Shown piece by piece: positions 11,127 to 22,430 of a stretch of 64,000 nucleotides of DNA; the first letter of the stretch is position 1; every line of letters starts with the position of its first letter. The notes beneath the pieces are model-generated. The model did not search any database. It saw only the letters and a list, made by a program, of their open reading frames with translations, and was not told the DNA's origin. The translations under genes were made by a program, and so were the position numbers. Source of the DNA: Typha latifolia (taxonomy: Eukaryota; Streptophyta; Magnoliopsida; Poales; Typhaceae); the NCBI GenBank assembly GCA_019914945.1, contig CM034100.1, positions 7,761,096-7,825,095 of the forward strand, read 5' to 3'.

Positions 11127-11191
<65 letters not shown>

Positions 11192-11340
11192 AAAGCGAAA
11201 GTTAGGGTAATTCTCATTGCCTTCTTAGGGTGCTCACCACACTATCTTTATAGTGGCTACCCCATGCTAGGTTACTTGCTCTCCAAGCAACCTTAGACTC
11301 GACTTGACTAGACTAACCAACCTGGGGCCGGTTCACAACA
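10844..11340 (-). repeat. 3' LTR of element D with expanded (GA)n
   Basis: 497 bp, against 423 bp for the 5' LTR. The difference is mainly a (GA)n tract at 11130-11182 (about 53 bp, versus about 12 bp at 16476-16487) and about 35 bp next to it. The element's polypurine region lies just upstream on the minus strand (near 11341-11375, GGTGGCGGAAGCGTGGTGG). Confidence 0.85.
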
Positions 11341-11697
11341 ATCCACCACGCTTCCGCCACCTTGTCCTCAAGGTGTGAAGTCTGGGAAGTGCTTGGCTAT
11401 CTCAGACTCAAGCTCCCATGTAGCGTCATCGGAGTGTCGACCCAACCATTCCACCAGATTCTTTGTTTGTAGTCTCCCGTCTCTACGCCAACGCCTCTAG
11501 GGAAGAACCCTCACTGGCTCCACTGGGTGTGTCTCCTCCACTGGGTCAGGTATATCTCCATCTATGATCTGGTTTGTCCCGACTTGAGCTTTCAGGAGTG
11601 AAACATGGAACACTAGGTGGACACGAGACCCCTCAGGTAATGCCAATTGTTATGCCACTAGGCTGAGTCGCTCGAGCATCCAAATCGGCCCAAAGTA

Positions 11698-12570
11698 CTA
11701 GTGCTCTACTTTTTGGTTGCATATCGATCTCAGAGTCACATGCTTATACAGCTGAACACGCACGAATACTAGGTCGTCGACCATAAACTCATGCTCACGA
11801 TGTTTGCGATCATAGACCTGCTTCATGCGGTTCTGTGCCTCTGCCATGTGGGTCCTTAGTCTCCTCAGTGTAGCATCTCGATTAGTCAGCTCTAGGTCCA
11901 TCTCTACCCGTGCTGTAGAGGCCACTAGGTCATAGGTTCGCAAGGTCGGCGGTGGTCTACCATACATTGCCTCAAAGGGTGTCATCTGAATGCTAGTGTG
12001 AAAAGCAGTGTTGTATGACCATTCCACCCAAGCCCAGTAATCGAGCCATCTCTTGGGATGCTCTCCTACAAAGCAGTGAAGATACTGCTCAATGCCCCAG
12101 TTCACCACCTCGGTTTGGCTATAAGTTTGTGGGTGGTAAGCTGAATTGAGGTCTAATTGGGTCCCCTGAAGAGCGAAGTACTCGATTTAGAAGTCACTAA
12201 TGAAGACCCGATCTCGGTTTGATACTATGGAACGTGGCATGCCATGGAGCTTCCCCACGTCGCGTACAAATCCTCTACTATAGTTTTCACCGAGAATGGG
12301 TACGCCCCGGCTGAGAAATGAACATACTTGCTCAGCCTATCTACCACCATGAATATGATCGAGTACCCCCACACCATTGGTAGCCCTTCGATGAAATCCA
12401 TGGAGATGTCCTCCTAAACTCGCTCTGGAATGGGTAAGGGCAGTAATAATCTTGCTGGTCTAAGGAAGTCAACCTTCGTCCGTTGGCACACCTCACACGC
12501 CTTCACGTGTGCTGTCATCTCCTTCTTCATCCCGACCCATGTACAGCTTTACGAGAGTTGTTTGTACGTC
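11698..12570 (-). pseudogene. element D integrase remnant
   Basis: Read from about 12570 downwards: a zinc-finger part (HVKACEVCQRTKVDFLRPA), the core with VVDRLSKYVHFS and SNRDRVFISDF, then SAYHPQT and an E at the TEVVN position. A longer open stretch (12108-11698) has QYLHCFVGEHPKRWLDYWAW, YNTAFHTSIQMTPFEAMYGR and the basic C-terminal part NRMKQVYDRKHREHEF. Stops and frameshifts break it. No clear chromodomain end was followed to the 3' LTR. Confidence 0.75.
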
Positions 12571-12639
12571 CTCACTGTGCCCTTATGTCCAACCTTGGGA
12601 GTGGAGTGGAAGTGATCCATGAGTCTCACGCGCAATCCG

Positions 12640-14130
12640 TCATCCGCTGGCAACTGGATGCGCCCTCAGTCCAACAATAGTCCCTCGCAGCTCTCGAGCT
12701 TGGGGTGGCTCTTCGAGTCGTCCACTAGTTCCTACATTAGCCTTAATATCTCTGGTCAGCGGTACCTGCTTTCTGGAGATCCTCGAGGAATGGAAAACTC
12801 GGCATTGATATGGCCGCCAGTTCTGTTGGTGCAGGTTGTCGTGATAATGCATTTGCTGCTTTGTTTTCTGCCCCCTTTTTGTACTACAACTCGTAATTAT
12901 ATCCCAACAATTTGGTGACCCATCTCTGCTATGCCGGGGTGTGAGTGCGCCGGCTCATGAAGTAGGGGAGACTTGCTGATCAATCTGAATCACGAACCAC
13001 CGTCCAATCAGGTAGGGCCGCCATTTGGTCACCGCGTGCAAAATGGCGACCATCTCGCGCTTGTAAGTAGACAGCTACTATGATCTTCCTGATAGGGCCA
13101 TGCTGACATAAGCTATAGGCCTCCCCTTCTGCATGAGCATGGCACCGATCCCTACCCCGGAGGCGTCACACTCCACTGTGAACTATTAAGAGAAATCCGA
13201 CAGGGCTAGCATAGGGGCAGTGGTCATGGCGGCCTTCGGCTCTTTGAAGGCCCGGTCCACCCTACCCGTCCACTCGAAGGCATCCTTCCTCAGCTAGGAC
13301 GTGAGCGGGGCCGCTATCTTGCTGTACTTAGCCACCAATCGACGGTAGTAGCTTGTCAGGCCCAAAAAACCGCGAAGCTCTCAGACGATCCTCGGTCATG
13401 GCCAACTAACCATGCAAGAAACCTTGCCGGGATTAGCTGCCACCCCTCCGCCGAAAATGACGTGACCAGGTATTGCACTTAGCGCTCCTCCCATAGGCAT
13501 TTGCTATGTTTCACCTTCATGGAATGCTCAGCTAGTAGGGTTAGCACCGCTCGCAAGTGCTCCATGTGGTCTGACCATGTCCTACTATACAGCAGAATGT
13601 CAACAAAGAATACTAGCACGTACCATCGGAAGAGTGGTCAAAATATGTCGTTCATTAGGCCCTGGAACGTTGCCGGCGCGTTTGTCAACCCGAATGGCAT
13701 GACTCTGAACTCCTAGTGCTCATCGTGAGTTCGGAATGCTGCCTTATGCACATCTTCAAGTCGGACTTAGATTTGATGGTACCCTATGTGGAGGTCGAGC
13801 TTGTTGAAGTAGGATGCCCCCATCAGCTCGTCTCAATAACTGGTATGGGATACCGATCCTTAACAATGATGGCGTTTAGTGTAAGGTAGTCCATGCAAAA
13901 ATGCTAACTCCCGTCCTTCCTCACAAGTAGGACTGGTGAGGAGTACGTGCTCTGGCTCAACTAGATGATACCCTGCTCCAGCATCTCGGTGACTAGCCTC
14001 GAGATTTTCTCCTTCTACACATGTGGGTATTGGTAGCACAATCTCAATCCTATGGTCGACGTGCTTGGTAAGGGCTAGCCTCATTGGGGCTTCAAACAAC
14101 CCAGCAGAGCTAGTAAGCAACTAGACTAGA
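12640..14130 (-). pseudogene. element D reverse transcriptase and RNase H remnant
   Basis: The minus strand carries scattered but collinear RT and RNase H blocks in shifting frames: DHRIEIVLP near 14060, the primer-grip and palm region around 13860-13480, a GLTSYYRRLVAKYS-like connection near 13370-13310 and an RNase H start near 13190. The clearest sign is order and identity with the same blocks in elements A and B. Open frames on the plus strand here (13501-13716, 12430-12918) are shadows. Confidence 0.65.
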
Positions 14131-14227
14131 TCAGTAGGTTTACCTAAGCTTGGGGCGGGCTCAAGCATAGTCGAGGCTAGTTGTGGCCAGGGGATACAAG
14201 TCCACTATGAGTTGTGGCCCTACATCC

Positions 14228-14413
14228 TCAATGAGACTTCGCAACAAATGCTCTTTGCTTAGAGTTTTGTGCCATCTCTAAGGTCACCTCAAAGCCAATG
14301 GTGGGTTCGGCCTCCAAACCAATCCTCCGCATGAGCTGCTCGTCCAAGAAGTTATGCGTACTCTCGATGTTAACGAGTATGTGTACGCTATGCTTCTTGA
14401 CCACCTCGTCCAC
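14228..14413 (-). pseudogene. element D protease remnant with altered active site
   Basis: Contains VHILVNIESTHNFLDEQL. Ty3 proteases normally have a catalytic D in a DSGSTHNFLD-type box; here the position is N (VNIESTHNF). The frame lies between the zinc-knuckle part of gag (14444-14665) and RT, as expected. Confidence 0.7.
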
Positions 14414-14443
14414 CCGTAGGGTTTTTGGGGTGCTCGTCCCCGA

Positions 14444-16181
14444 TTAAGCATGCATGGAGATCTCAGCCGGTATATCCTCCTCGAGGCCCTCATCCCCAGC
14501 CTCTATCAGATCCTCGGTGGCTAGGTCCCCCTCCAACAACTCCTTGCCAATCTCCTCATGGTCCTCAATTAGCATCACACTACTAGTGGCTCTGGCGCAA
14601 CGGTGGCCCAAAGTGAACCTCTTGTCACACCGAAAGCACAACGCTTTAGCCCGACGCTCCTCCACTTGTGCAGGTGTGAGAGTGCGGACTAGGGTTTGTG
14701 CCCCCCTCCTCCAAATCCCGCAGTAGGTCTTTGTGCTGTCCTCGCACCAAAGTGGGCATGATTAGCCCTTCAAGTAGCTGTCGGCCCTCTGGCCCCCATC
14801 GGTACATGTGGGGTGAACCGACTATCTTGCCCGGCCTATGAGGTCCTTAGGGCACTCCTTAGGGCTGCGTGCTTTTGCTCCATCCGTGTGGCATCCTCGA
14901 AGGCCTTGCTCAAGGTCTAAAGTTGTAAGGAGAGGACATCAGTCTTGATCTCCTCACGCAGGCCAGAGATGGATGTGTTGATCAACAACTACTATGGCCA
15001 AAGGGGTTGGCACCGGCTATTCACATGCTCAAACTCCTCTTGGTAAGCAGCTACGGATGTCCACTGAACCAATTTGGACAATGTAGCATGGTAGTCCTCA
15101 AAGCCGGAGGTGCCGAATCGCCTTGAAAGCCCCTTTATGAACTCAGTCCATGTCCCGAATAGTTGGTGGGCACTCACCGACTGGTACCAATGTAGGTTAA
15201 CCCCCTCCAAGTGAAAGCTCGCCAACAACACCTTGATGTCTTCCGCAGTGCTCTGGTACTAAAAAAAATTGCTCAGTTAAAAAATTCCAATCTAATGGGT
15301 TACCTCCCTAGAATTTTGGAAAGTCGAGCCGGATCATTGGAGGGTGAAGTATCTGGTACCCGAGGTCACGTCGCCTTTGATCATCCTAATTGCAATGCAC
15401 ACCCATGTCCTCTTGATTCCACCATGGGGCTGCCTCTACATTAGCCTCCTCCCTGTATGGGTCCCACTCACCTGATCTATGGTTCCTTGGATCGGGTTGA
15501 GGAAGGAGGAAGGGGCCTCTCGGCCTGACTGTTGCTGCCCAAGGAAATACTAGCGGTGGGGGGAGGAGCCTTTGGCTTGGTCACCTGGACTCGAGGGAGG
15601 CCATGGTTTGGCCCAAGGCCTTCCTTCACCGTGGGGTTTTGCCCATACAACGGGGGGTAGGGAGGTCGCGAAAGTAGTGGCTCTCCATAGCTAGTGGCAG
15701 GCCACGTAGCAGCCGGCTTCGGTGAGAACCCCTCCGGACGGAACAACCTGACCTGCAAGTCCGATGGCTGGCTGGCTCCTCGGCTCAACTCCCCTTCTTC
15801 TAGCCCGTGCACAGCCTACTGCTGGGCTCTCGGGTAAGGCGGACGAGGAGGCAATGAGGTTGGTGCTTTCTAAATTGTTGCTGCCGGGGGTATCAGCGGC
15901 TTCGGCGGTCAGTGTGGGTCTTGTATCTGACCGTTAAGCACAAAAGCCCTTAAATCTACCCTCAGCCCTTTCATCTCCTCTTGGGACCTTTCTTGCAAGT
16001 CGAGCAACCGTTGGAGAAGGAGGGTCGCCATGGAATTCGATGGCAGAGCTCCTCCCGCTAGTGGCGTGCTCGTAGCACTCGAGAAGGCCTTGGCCTCCAT
16101 TGGGCCTGTAGCACTGGTGGTGGTGGGGGCTCCTCGCCCGCTATCGGATCCGCAGTAGCCCTCCAGCTCGCCGTCGCTCAC
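14444..16181 (-). pseudogene. element D gag remnant with zinc knuckle
   Basis: From ATG near 16181: an acidic start (MSDGELEGYCGSD), a coiled segment (LLLQRLLDLQERSQEEMKGL), a Pro-rich linker (15812-15477), the capsid-like retrotransposon gag domain at 15231-14992 (FHLEGVNLHWYQS, LSRRFGTSGFEDYHATLSKL, AYQEEFEHV) and a knuckle CFRCDKRFTLGHRC at 14640-14599. Several in-frame stops and shifts separate these pieces. Residue spacing and order match Ty3 gag. Confidence 0.75.
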
Positions 16182-16208
16182 GTGATGGTCATGTCCGAGG
16201 ATGGGACT

Positions 16209-16220
16209 GCTTTGATACCA
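16209..16220 (-). promoter_or_regulatory. primer binding site of element D
   Basis: TGGTATCAAAGC on the minus strand, one base after the 5' LTR. It differs by one base from the initiator-Met-tRNA complement TGGTATCAGAGC. Confidence 0.7.
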
Positions 16221-16221
16221 C

Positions 16222-16644
16222 TGCTGGGGTCGACGATGGGATAGGGGAAAGGTTGACGATGTCGGTTGAGCCTAGATCGGTGGCCGTTAGCCGTCGGATG
16301 GGAGGGTGAGGAGATGGGAGATGGGGGTGAGCTTGAGGAAGATAGGAGTGAGGTTGGTGAGCATGTAGAGATGGTGGTGATGGTGATGTGAGCTGAGGAA
16401 GATGGCATGGTTACCGAGGCAAGGTGAGCGGAAGTGTTGGGTTAGCTCGAGTGGATCGGCAGAGTGCTGCCAGCTAAGAGAGAGAGAATGAAAGGAAAGG
16501 GAAAGTTAGGGTAATTCTCATTGCCTTCTTAGGGTGCTCACCGCATCATCTTTATAGTGGCTACCCCATGCTAGGTTACTTGCTCTCCAAGCTACCCTAG
16601 ACTCGACTCGACTAGACTAACCAGCTCGGGGCCAGTTCACAACA
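16222..16644 (-). repeat. 5' LTR of element D
   Basis: 423 bp, TGTTGTGAAC to CCAGCA on the minus strand, next to the primer site. A TATAAAGATGATG stretch near 16545-16558 could be the TATA region. An open frame over its distal part (16408-16178) is not a separate gene. Confidence 0.85.
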
Positions 16645-16649
16645 CGAGC

Positions 16650-16827
16650 TCGGCTTAGTGTGGTTCTAATAGAGAAGAGAGATTCTAGTTGAGTAATGGG
16701 TGTGGGAAACATCAACAAGCAAGGTGGGGCAATAGGAGCTCCAAAAAGAAGGGATAAGAGATGATACCATAGAGTAGCCCATTCAAAATATTTCGAAGCA
16801 AAAGGGCAATGAATGAGTGAAAAAGCT
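16650..16827 (-). pseudogene. LINE fragment (zf-RVT-like)
   Basis: The minus strand reads LIHCPFASKYFEWATLWYHL, resembling the HCPFA..W segment of the zinc-binding RT-associated domain of plant L1-type LINEs. It is truncated by the A-type LTR at 16828 and by element D. It may belong to the same LINE as 17650-19020. Confidence 0.45.
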
Positions 16828-17633
16828 TGATACACTTAGATAGCATATTTTTTATTATATTAGGTGTTTATTTTCATTAAAATAAAATTATTGTAGATCA
16901 CATTCAAACGCAGGAGAGGTCGCGTTCGAACGCCTTTGCAAACGCCTGCATCAGGTTCGCGAATACAGAGAACGATATTGTGCGTTCGAACGCCTGCATC
17001 GCTTTTGCACTTACAGAGAACATGTTTTGGTGCATTCGAACACGATCAGGCGCGTTCGAACGCGATCGACTGGAATCCTCTAGAATTAGGGTTTCATATT
17101 GTTTTAGGACTTATTGGCTAGCCTCTATATATTTGTGGATGGCAGCCAAATTCATTATGGAATTGGATTATTGATTTCTTGCCTCTTATTTTCTCTCTAG
17201 ACTTTTCCCTCCTCCCTCTTCACTAACCTTCCACCTTTATTGTTGGCAAGGTTCTAATCTCCCTCGACTGTCGAGCCACCCCTCTTCTTTGGGATCTCGA
17301 CGTTCCCTTCATCTACGTCCTTTAACCACTTCCACAATCCACCTTCATCTCCATACCCATCCATAACCCTAATATCCACTCCACCCGTCACTACCACCAT
17401 CACCCACGTTATTCCATGTTTTCATCCTTGCTATAGTTCTAATATGCGAAGGGCGTAAATACGACAGTTGTAGATCAGGAAGTATGGATCTAACCCAATT
17501 GGTTTCGTAATTTTTTGACTACCAGAGAATATTTGATGAATATTTTCTCATGGTCGCGCAAGATTGATTCTGTAATACATCCAGATTTTGAAGGAATTGT
17601 TGCCTAGTCTATCTTTAATTCTAGATCGTATCA
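16828..17633 (+). repeat. A-type LTR (806 bp) with palindrome array
   Basis: Starts TGATACACTTAG and ends GATCGTATCA, directly followed by primer-site sequence. The U3 (16910-17065) contains several full or near copies of GCGTTCGAACGC and the repeated phrase TACAGAGAAC. The probable TATA box is in CCTCTATATATTTGTGG (17120-17137), and a pyrimidine-rich leader follows. It is the least truncated A-type LTR in the window apart from those of element B. Confidence 0.8.
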
Positions 17634-17635
17634 AG

Positions 17636-17680
17636 TGGTATCAGAGCTTATCAAAGTGGTATCAGAGTCTATCAAAGCTA
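17636..17680 (+). promoter_or_regulatory. primer binding site and a second primer-site-like unit
   Basis: TGGTATCAGAGC at 17636-17647, followed by a second TGGTATCAGAG beginning near 17659. No gag follows; the sequence becomes LINE-like. Confidence 0.75.
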
Positions 17681-17689
17681 AGATAGGGA

Positions 17690-19020
17690 GAGGATGAGAG
17701 GGGCATGGTCTGGGGCAAAGCAATCTTGGTGGAGAATGGGCTGAGCGAAAAAGATGCGAGACTAGTTAGGGTTGGCCCAAGGCCATGATCTAAATTTTTT
17801 TTACATGCATAGATATGGTTATTACACTAGGTAAAAGGTTGGGTAGCAAAATCTTGATCAACAAGATTTAGGTATGAATAAGAGGAGTTGAAGTCCAAGA
17901 TCTCTTGGTTGGCATGGAACGACTTCCCACCCTTTTTAACATTGGCCTAGGATGACACTGAAGTCCTCGCAGCCTTGATGCTAGCCACAATGGAAAGCTC
18001 AACTTAGAGGTGCCTGCCTAATATAGTGGAACTACTTGGATACACACTAGATGAAATCCAAGGTGGCATACCTTTAAAGGTAATAGTAGCATGAACTATC
18101 TAATGGAAAGCAAAGAAAGCAAATAAGGTGATGTTGTCATTCCTCCAAAGAAGAATAAGAACCTTAGAATGGCTTTGGTTGGGGATAGAGAGGCTACATT
18201 AGTGGTCTTGGAGATATCCTAACAAGGAGGAGGTCTTTATTAGCTCCCACCCAAATCTCAAACAGAAAGAGGATATCTGAGTGATGAAGTCGAAAGAGGT
18301 CGTGATAGTAGTTGAGGATGTCGCATTTGAACGCCCCACAATAGTTCCATGAAACAATTATCATTAGAAGTGAAAGATGGGTCTACTTGCCCTGCTTGTC
18401 CGACATTTGGCGAAGCCGTATTGACTTTTCGATATGGTACTTGGGCAACCTTGTAAATGTTATCAACTTGGTAAGACACAAGCAAGGTTTTTCACAAACA
18501 TCCACATGGCTGCTGCAAGGGTACCATCCATAGATAGAGACATAGAACATGAAGAAGAGGCACTAGGGCATGTTTCCTTCCATCACAATATTCATAGCAA
18601 GTAGATTGTTAGCAACAGGTAGGGCTAGAGTAGTAGGGACGATCAATTCAGGAGGCTCAATCTCCATGGAGTAGGAAGATGGAGGGGGCGGAGAGGAGGA
18701 GGTTGACATTTCCACCTCCATAGAGGACTTAGCCTCAAAATGAGAGGGGAGAGCAACCATAGTAAGGGATGGGATAGGACTAGAGATGGTTGATGGAATA
18801 GGAATTAAGTTACACAGGGGCTGTTGGGAGTGACAAGGGGTAAGAGGTTACGTGGACAGACAAAGAGGATAAGGGGAGGAGGGTCGGGGGGAGAGGGGTG
18901 CAAGGGCAGAGCAAAACAGGGGGTGATGATGGTAGGGGAGGAGGTAGCTAGCTGAAATGACAAGGAGAAATCTCCAACGGAGATGTGCTTGGAAGGTTTA
19001 GTCATAGTAGGCATTCCAAG
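17690..19020 (-). pseudogene. LINE ORF1 end / ORF2 endonuclease start, broken
   Basis: On the minus strand near 18370-18270 the frame reads MIIVSWNYCGAFKCDILN and then SDILFLFEIWVGA, matching the start of L1-type ORF2 apurinic endonucleases (SWNCRG... DILFLxET). Upstream (19014-18560) are Pro/Ser-rich frames starting MPTMTKPSKHISVGDFSLSF that could be ORF1. Downstream the frame is lost. The Asn and Glu of the endonuclease N terminus are represented (SWN and FE), but the gene is truncated. Confidence 0.5.
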
Positions 19021-21753
19021 GCAACCAAATCTTGATCTAACACTAGATGAGTTGAGTGGCTAAGATAGGGATGGTGGTTGCCGATTTAGCACCCCAAATG
19101 GAAGAATAAGTTCCCACAAAGTTAGGTGTGAACTTTTCGACAATCAAAGCAATGCTAGAAGATAAGGATTACCCATCTCAGCACCCGATGTGGTTACCTT
19201 AGAGAGTGAAGGGGCACCTCTTTTGGGTGGTCTTCAAGGTCTATTTGTAACGACCCCGTCCGGCATGGGCACATGCACGCCCACACACCCACATGGCACG
19301 CATGGTGCACATGACAAGATGGGTGGGGTCCGTCACGCATAGATACACTTGTACTCAACATAATCCATCTAAGAGATCAATTATACTATCAACTAAATAA
19401 ACCTGTTAACATATGAATATCCAAGTCCACAACAACCATACTAGACATCTACATAATCTGGCAAGGCCTATATAGACCACGACAAACCATCAAGATACAA
19501 CTAAAATCACTAATACATGAGTACACTATAATTCGACCTGTATTATACAAATCATCATCTATACAATGGAGTATAAATATCAAATAATAGTATAACTCAA
19601 TATCTAGATAAACTATTTTCTATACCATCTCATGTCTATAGCTCACCTCATCTTTGCTCTAAAATATCTCCTCAGGATATCTCAAGTCATTATCACGTAC
19701 CATAATATCTTGGGGGGTTAGAAAAGAAATAAAGAGAGTGATGAGCAAAAGGTTCAGTGAATAGACCTTACCCCGAATCAGTGATGTCAAATAGAAAGTA
19801 AATTATGTACTGAATAATATGAATCAAAAATAGTATCATACTATGAATGAGTATATAAATGTATCATCAATAGTATATGAATATACGATAGATATCATGT
19901 CATAAGTTATCAAAGTATATAATTCTCGATAATGTATAAACAAACCTCCATATCATACTATCATCGTATCACTCTCAAATATGACACATATAATGCATGC
20001 CAACTTTGACCATGTCATGATGACAAATGTAATGATATCGAAAGCATGATAATTACTCAATTTTCATATGCAATTCTCAGTATCACAATCATCACTGACA
20101 TCCCGGTATAACATCATCATACTAAACCATTGTGCATAGTCAATACCTAGTACCCGATCTCAACATCATGCCCGAAGGCTCAGAGCATACTTCCCCATCC
20201 ACATAGAGTATCTCAATCATAACCATATCCTGCCATCCGCTAAGAGTATCAACATCCATCCAGATCGGGCACCCTTCTAGCTGATAGAAACACATGAGGA
20301 TAACTCATCACATATGCCCTAGTAAATGGCATGTGTCCAAACGTCTGCTGCGCACACAGATTAACGACCTCGGACGTAAAGCTATAGGATTGCAACTATG
20401 TCGAGCGATCAATGATCCACCTAGCGCGTCCTAACCCTCGCGCCCACTCAGGTATCCTCATGTTTCCATCAACTATCCTATTAATCAGATTTTATGCTTT
20501 CTTTCTAAATGACAGATCATATGAATTTTATCTAATACTATAACAAGTCATGCATATTAGGAATTTAGGTGGATGAGGAGTCAAAAGAGGTATAATGTGA
20601 TACAATATCGAATCGTACATCTATCACATGTGTACTCATGCTAGTCTATCAGATGCATACTCATGCTAAAGGTTATCTCGACATAATATCATAACAATAG
20701 CATACTCATGCTAAAGATCATCTCGACATAATGTCATAACAATATAATCATCTCCAATCAGCTCTATATATCACCAGCATACTCATATCCCAGATCAGTA
20801 TAATCAAATGAATGATAAAATATGCTCGACTGAAATCATCTCTAGATAATGTCATATAATCATGCCGGAGGCCAAAACGTGCATATACATAATTATATAA
20901 TAGATCATAATTTGAGAAATGCGTTTAGGGATAAGACTAGTCACCGTCTAATAAGAAGACATAAACCACGTATCCACCACATTCGCCAAACGAGTGACAA
21001 CTCATCGCTAACAGGGTCCGCGGGGTCTCACATAAGGAGTTCGAGATCTGAAAATATGTAAGTAACAAAAAGTTAGTCGTTTATCTGATTGTAATTCGTT
21101 CGAGTAAAATATAATAGTTTATTAGGTTTAAAAATAATTAGATTCATAGGATAAATTTAATTGTGATAATATTAATATGCTATTACCATAATTTATATTT
21201 ATTTAATATATATCCTAGTTTGCTAATTATAGAATAAGTAATAAGTATATGGTAATTTATCTCCTTTTGTAAATAACTAACAACGACCATATATAAGATT
21301 TATCAAAATAAAATTATAAATATAATCTTATTACCAATTATTTTGTAATACTTACTCTTATTTAATTAATCATAAATTATATGTAAAATAGTCATTATCC
21401 TATTATACAAAAATAATATGCGAGCTTAGTATTTCATTTTATACAAAGTAGTAGACAATAATAAGATGCTAAAAATAGTTATATAAAATATAAATATAAA
21501 TATAAGATTATTATTAATAAGGCTACATGAATTAATCTAGTAAATAATAACTAAACTATAAATAAAATTTATATGCAAATATTATAATTATAATTAATAA
21601 ATTATTATACTAAAAATACTTAGCTAATAATTATACTAGTGAGTGTAAATTTTCAACATAATTAATTATCTAATTAAACTAATTTACTTTAACATTAGAA
21701 AATAAATTAAATAATTAATAGAAAGGAGAAGAAAAGAAATCCTCTTTGCTATA

Positions 21754-21844
21754 GTGCTGGGCTCGGCTCAGCACCATAGCGCAGCAGGGTGCTGGGCCGA
21801 GCCTAGCACCACAACGCTGCAGGGTGCTGGGCCGAGCCCAGCAC
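21754..21844. repeat. three 35-bp-spaced hairpin units
   Basis: Three imperfect copies at 21754-21774, 21789-21809 and 21824-21844. Each is a GTGCTGGGC arm and a GCCCAGCAC-like arm around a 3-base centre. The third is a perfect 9-bp stem. Spacing between unit starts is exactly 35 bp. Confidence 0.85.
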
Positions 21845-21888
21845 ACTTTAGCCAACTACACATCGAGGAGAAAAAGAAGAAAGGAGGA

Positions 21889-21924
21889 AAAGAAAAGAAG
21901 AAGAAGAAGAAGAAGAAGAAGACG
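21889..21924. repeat. (AAG)n microsatellite
   Basis: A tract of AAG triplets inside a longer purine run to about 21955. It accounts for the K/R-rich and F-rich open frames on the two strands. Confidence 0.9.
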
Positions 21925-22430
21925 AAGAGAAGAGAAGAGAATAAGGGAAGGGAAGGGAGGGTGCAGACCCGAGCCGGCAGGGAGGGCATCGGCTGCTGGT
22001 GGCCAGCCAGCGGCCGGCCTCTCACCAGCCGCTTAGCTCTGGCGAGCCCGAGCCCAAGCAAGAAAGAGAGGGAGAGAGAGAGAGAAAGAAAGGGAAAAGA
22101 GCCCCTAACTACCAACTTTGTCAAAGCTCTGTGCATCCCAAGGGATAAGGGAAGAAGTGCCAGGGCCCAAATAGCCCCTAACGTGGGGCAATGGCTAAGC
22201 TAGAAGACAACCAAGGGAGGAACCTCTGTCATAGCCCCGAGAAACTTGATGGCCCAACATTGAATCATTAGCCAAGGGTTAAAGAACAAATCCTCATCCT
22301 TTAGGGAGAGGAATCAACGAGAAGGGCTGAAGCAGAAGCAAATAGAAGATGAGAGATCAGTAGTCGCAACACTTACCTCGAGGAGTAACTTCCATGGAAT
22401 TGTTCTATAGAAGAGGAGCATGCAAGTGCA

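Larger units (their letters stand above)
10844..16644 (-). mobile_element. Ty3/gypsy LTR retrotransposon D, complete but decayed, minus strand
   Basis: Two LTRs (16644-16222 and 11340-10844 on the minus strand) begin TGTTGTGAAC. The first ends CCAGCA, the second CCAATA. Five-base flanks CGAGC (16645-16649) and TGAGC (10839-10843) form a target duplication with one C/T change. The internal order is primer site, gag with zinc knuckle, protease, RT, RNase H, integrase. It is more GC-rich than its surroundings and is broken by many stops and frameshifts. Confidence 0.85.
19246..22430 (+). repeat. long degenerate LTR-like region
   Basis: Begins TGTAACGACCCCGTCC. Much of 19250-21060 is CAT/ATA-rich non-coding sequence with the phrase GATGAGCAAAAGGTTCAGTGAATAG (19740-19765), found in long LTRs of plant Ty3 (Tekay/Del-like) elements as far as I recall. 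Part of it (about 19745-19990) recurs inverted at 60255-60498. The downstream part holds GC-rich hairpins, an AAG microsatellite and an ACTTACCTCGAGGAG stretch. The right end is uncertain and no clean target duplication was found. Small frames inside it look spurious. Confidence 0.45.

Noticed and set aside
12430..13716. Plus-strand frames of 60-99 codons in element D
   Set aside because: Antisense shadows of the minus-strand RT, RNase H and integrase.
21754..22203. 149- and 122-codon frames over the GC-rich and AAG region
   Set aside because: Driven by hairpin repeats and a purine run inside an LTR-like region; no domain.
19246..22430. Complete long LTR with a CTATT target duplication
   Set aside because: CTATT recurs near 22433 but not directly after a CA end, so I did not accept the boundary.
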